NCBI GenBank assembly: GCA_038521345.1 | Contig: JBCBKU010000004.1 | Location: 62,001 to 126,000 of the forward strand | Length of the DNA: 64,000 bases | Source: JBCBKU01 sp038521345 | Lineage (GTDB): Bacteria; Pseudomonadota; Alphaproteobacteria; Rhodobacterales; Rhodobacteraceae | Reading direction: 5' to 3' | Part shown: piece by piece, positions 63,768 through 64,000 of the stretch | Layout: every line of letters begins with the position of its first letter | How positions within the stretch are numbered: position 1 is the stretch's first letter | Program-made: the position numbers and the translations under genes | The notes under the pieces: generated by a model | What the model was told of the DNA's origin: nothing | Databases searched by the model: none | The model's input: only the letters and a program-made list of their open reading frames with translations

Positions 63768-64000
63768 CTAGGACCTTCGCGCCCCGGGGTCAACGTCAGC
63801 TGCCCCCGAAGCGGCGGCAAGACGCTCCAGAGCCCAGTCCGGCAGCGACAGACGCGCCTCTGGATCGCGCGCGCGGGATCGAATGGCCGCCAGCCTTTGC
63901 CGGCGCCGACGCGGCGACATGTCGGGATCGGCGACGAGGGCCCGGATGTCCTCGGACTGATGCCGGTCCAGCCCGCCTCTGACATGTGTGTCCGACAGGT
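63768..64000 (-). CDS. 3' end of an unidentified gene (partial, runs off the right edge)
   Basis: 76 codons open on the minus strand to a TAG at 63768-63770, ending RARDPEARLSLPDWALERL with a Gly/Ala/Asp tail. GC-rich third positions and the short 10-bp gap to uup suggest a real coding end. The piece contains an Arg-rich helix (SPRRRRQRLAAIR). I do not recognise the family from it. Confidence 0.5.
   Translation of the reverse strand, partial: LSDTHVRGGLDRHQSEDIRALVADPDMSPRRRRQRLAAIRSRARDPEARLSLPDWALERLAAASGAADVDPGARRS

Overview
The window is high-GC chromosomal DNA from an alphaproteobacterium, most likely of the Rhodobacteraceae (Roseobacter group). That is inferred from the Roseobacter-like gene content: phosphonate and C-P lyase loci, OxyR/KatG, a UbiB-like kinase, IolB, MatB, CimA and GTG starts in tight ATGA-coupled operons. 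No rRNA, CRISPR array or complete insertion sequence was seen. One tRNA (Gly, UCC anticodon) lies at 39431-39504.

Layout. 1-843 is the 5' part of an ABC exporter gene. 1020-6575 encodes an 1851-residue STAND-type NTPase with ankyrin repeats and no recognised partner. 6746-15493 (minus strand) is a ten-gene, almost fully overlapping operon. It encodes a three-component phosphonate-type ABC importer, two SAM methyltransferases, two PhnM-family amidohydrolases and the C-P lyase proteins PhnG, PhnI and PhnJ, but contains no phnH, phnK, phnL or phnN. It diverges from a second phosphonate operon (15888-21137, plus strand: phnC-phnD-phnE-phnE, a calcineurin-like phosphoesterase and a hexapeptide transferase). 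The two share a 394-bp control region. Together they look like uptake of phosphonates followed by C-P bond cleavage to free phosphate.

21118-24356 is the divergent oxyR/katG pair. 24445-28059 holds a UbiB-like kinase, a beta-hydroxyacid dehydrogenase and a gamma-butyrobetaine-hydroxylase-like dioxygenase that diverges from a LysR gene. 29199-39276 is a catabolic and import cluster: iolB, a malonyl-CoA synthetase, two tandem substrate-binding proteins, a TIM-barrel isomerase, two permeases and a double ATPase of the dipeptide/oligopeptide importer class. 39826-45136 has a glycosyltransferase, a thioesterase and the minus-strand zwf-pgl-pgi operon, which has a perfect LacI-type palindrome upstream. 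45348-58987 is mixed housekeeping: radical SAM, FAD oxidoreductase, cupin, HNH nuclease, esterase, two 3-methyladenine glycosylases, CobK-type reductase, MFS, cysS-cimA-methyltransferase-phytoene-synthase-like operon, and an aminotransferase.

The right end (59880-63757) carries a small horizontally acquired patch. An orphan Rhs C-terminus with a NucA/NucB-like nuclease and a SUKH-type immunity gene lies between two copies of the 3' end of the uup (ABC-F) gene. The nuclease reading frame is cut by a single in-frame TAA inside its conserved D-E-(W/Y)-P motif. The candidates most worth following are the STAND-ankyrin protein, the PhnH-less C-P lyase operon with two methyltransferases, and the broken Rhs toxin inside the uup duplication.
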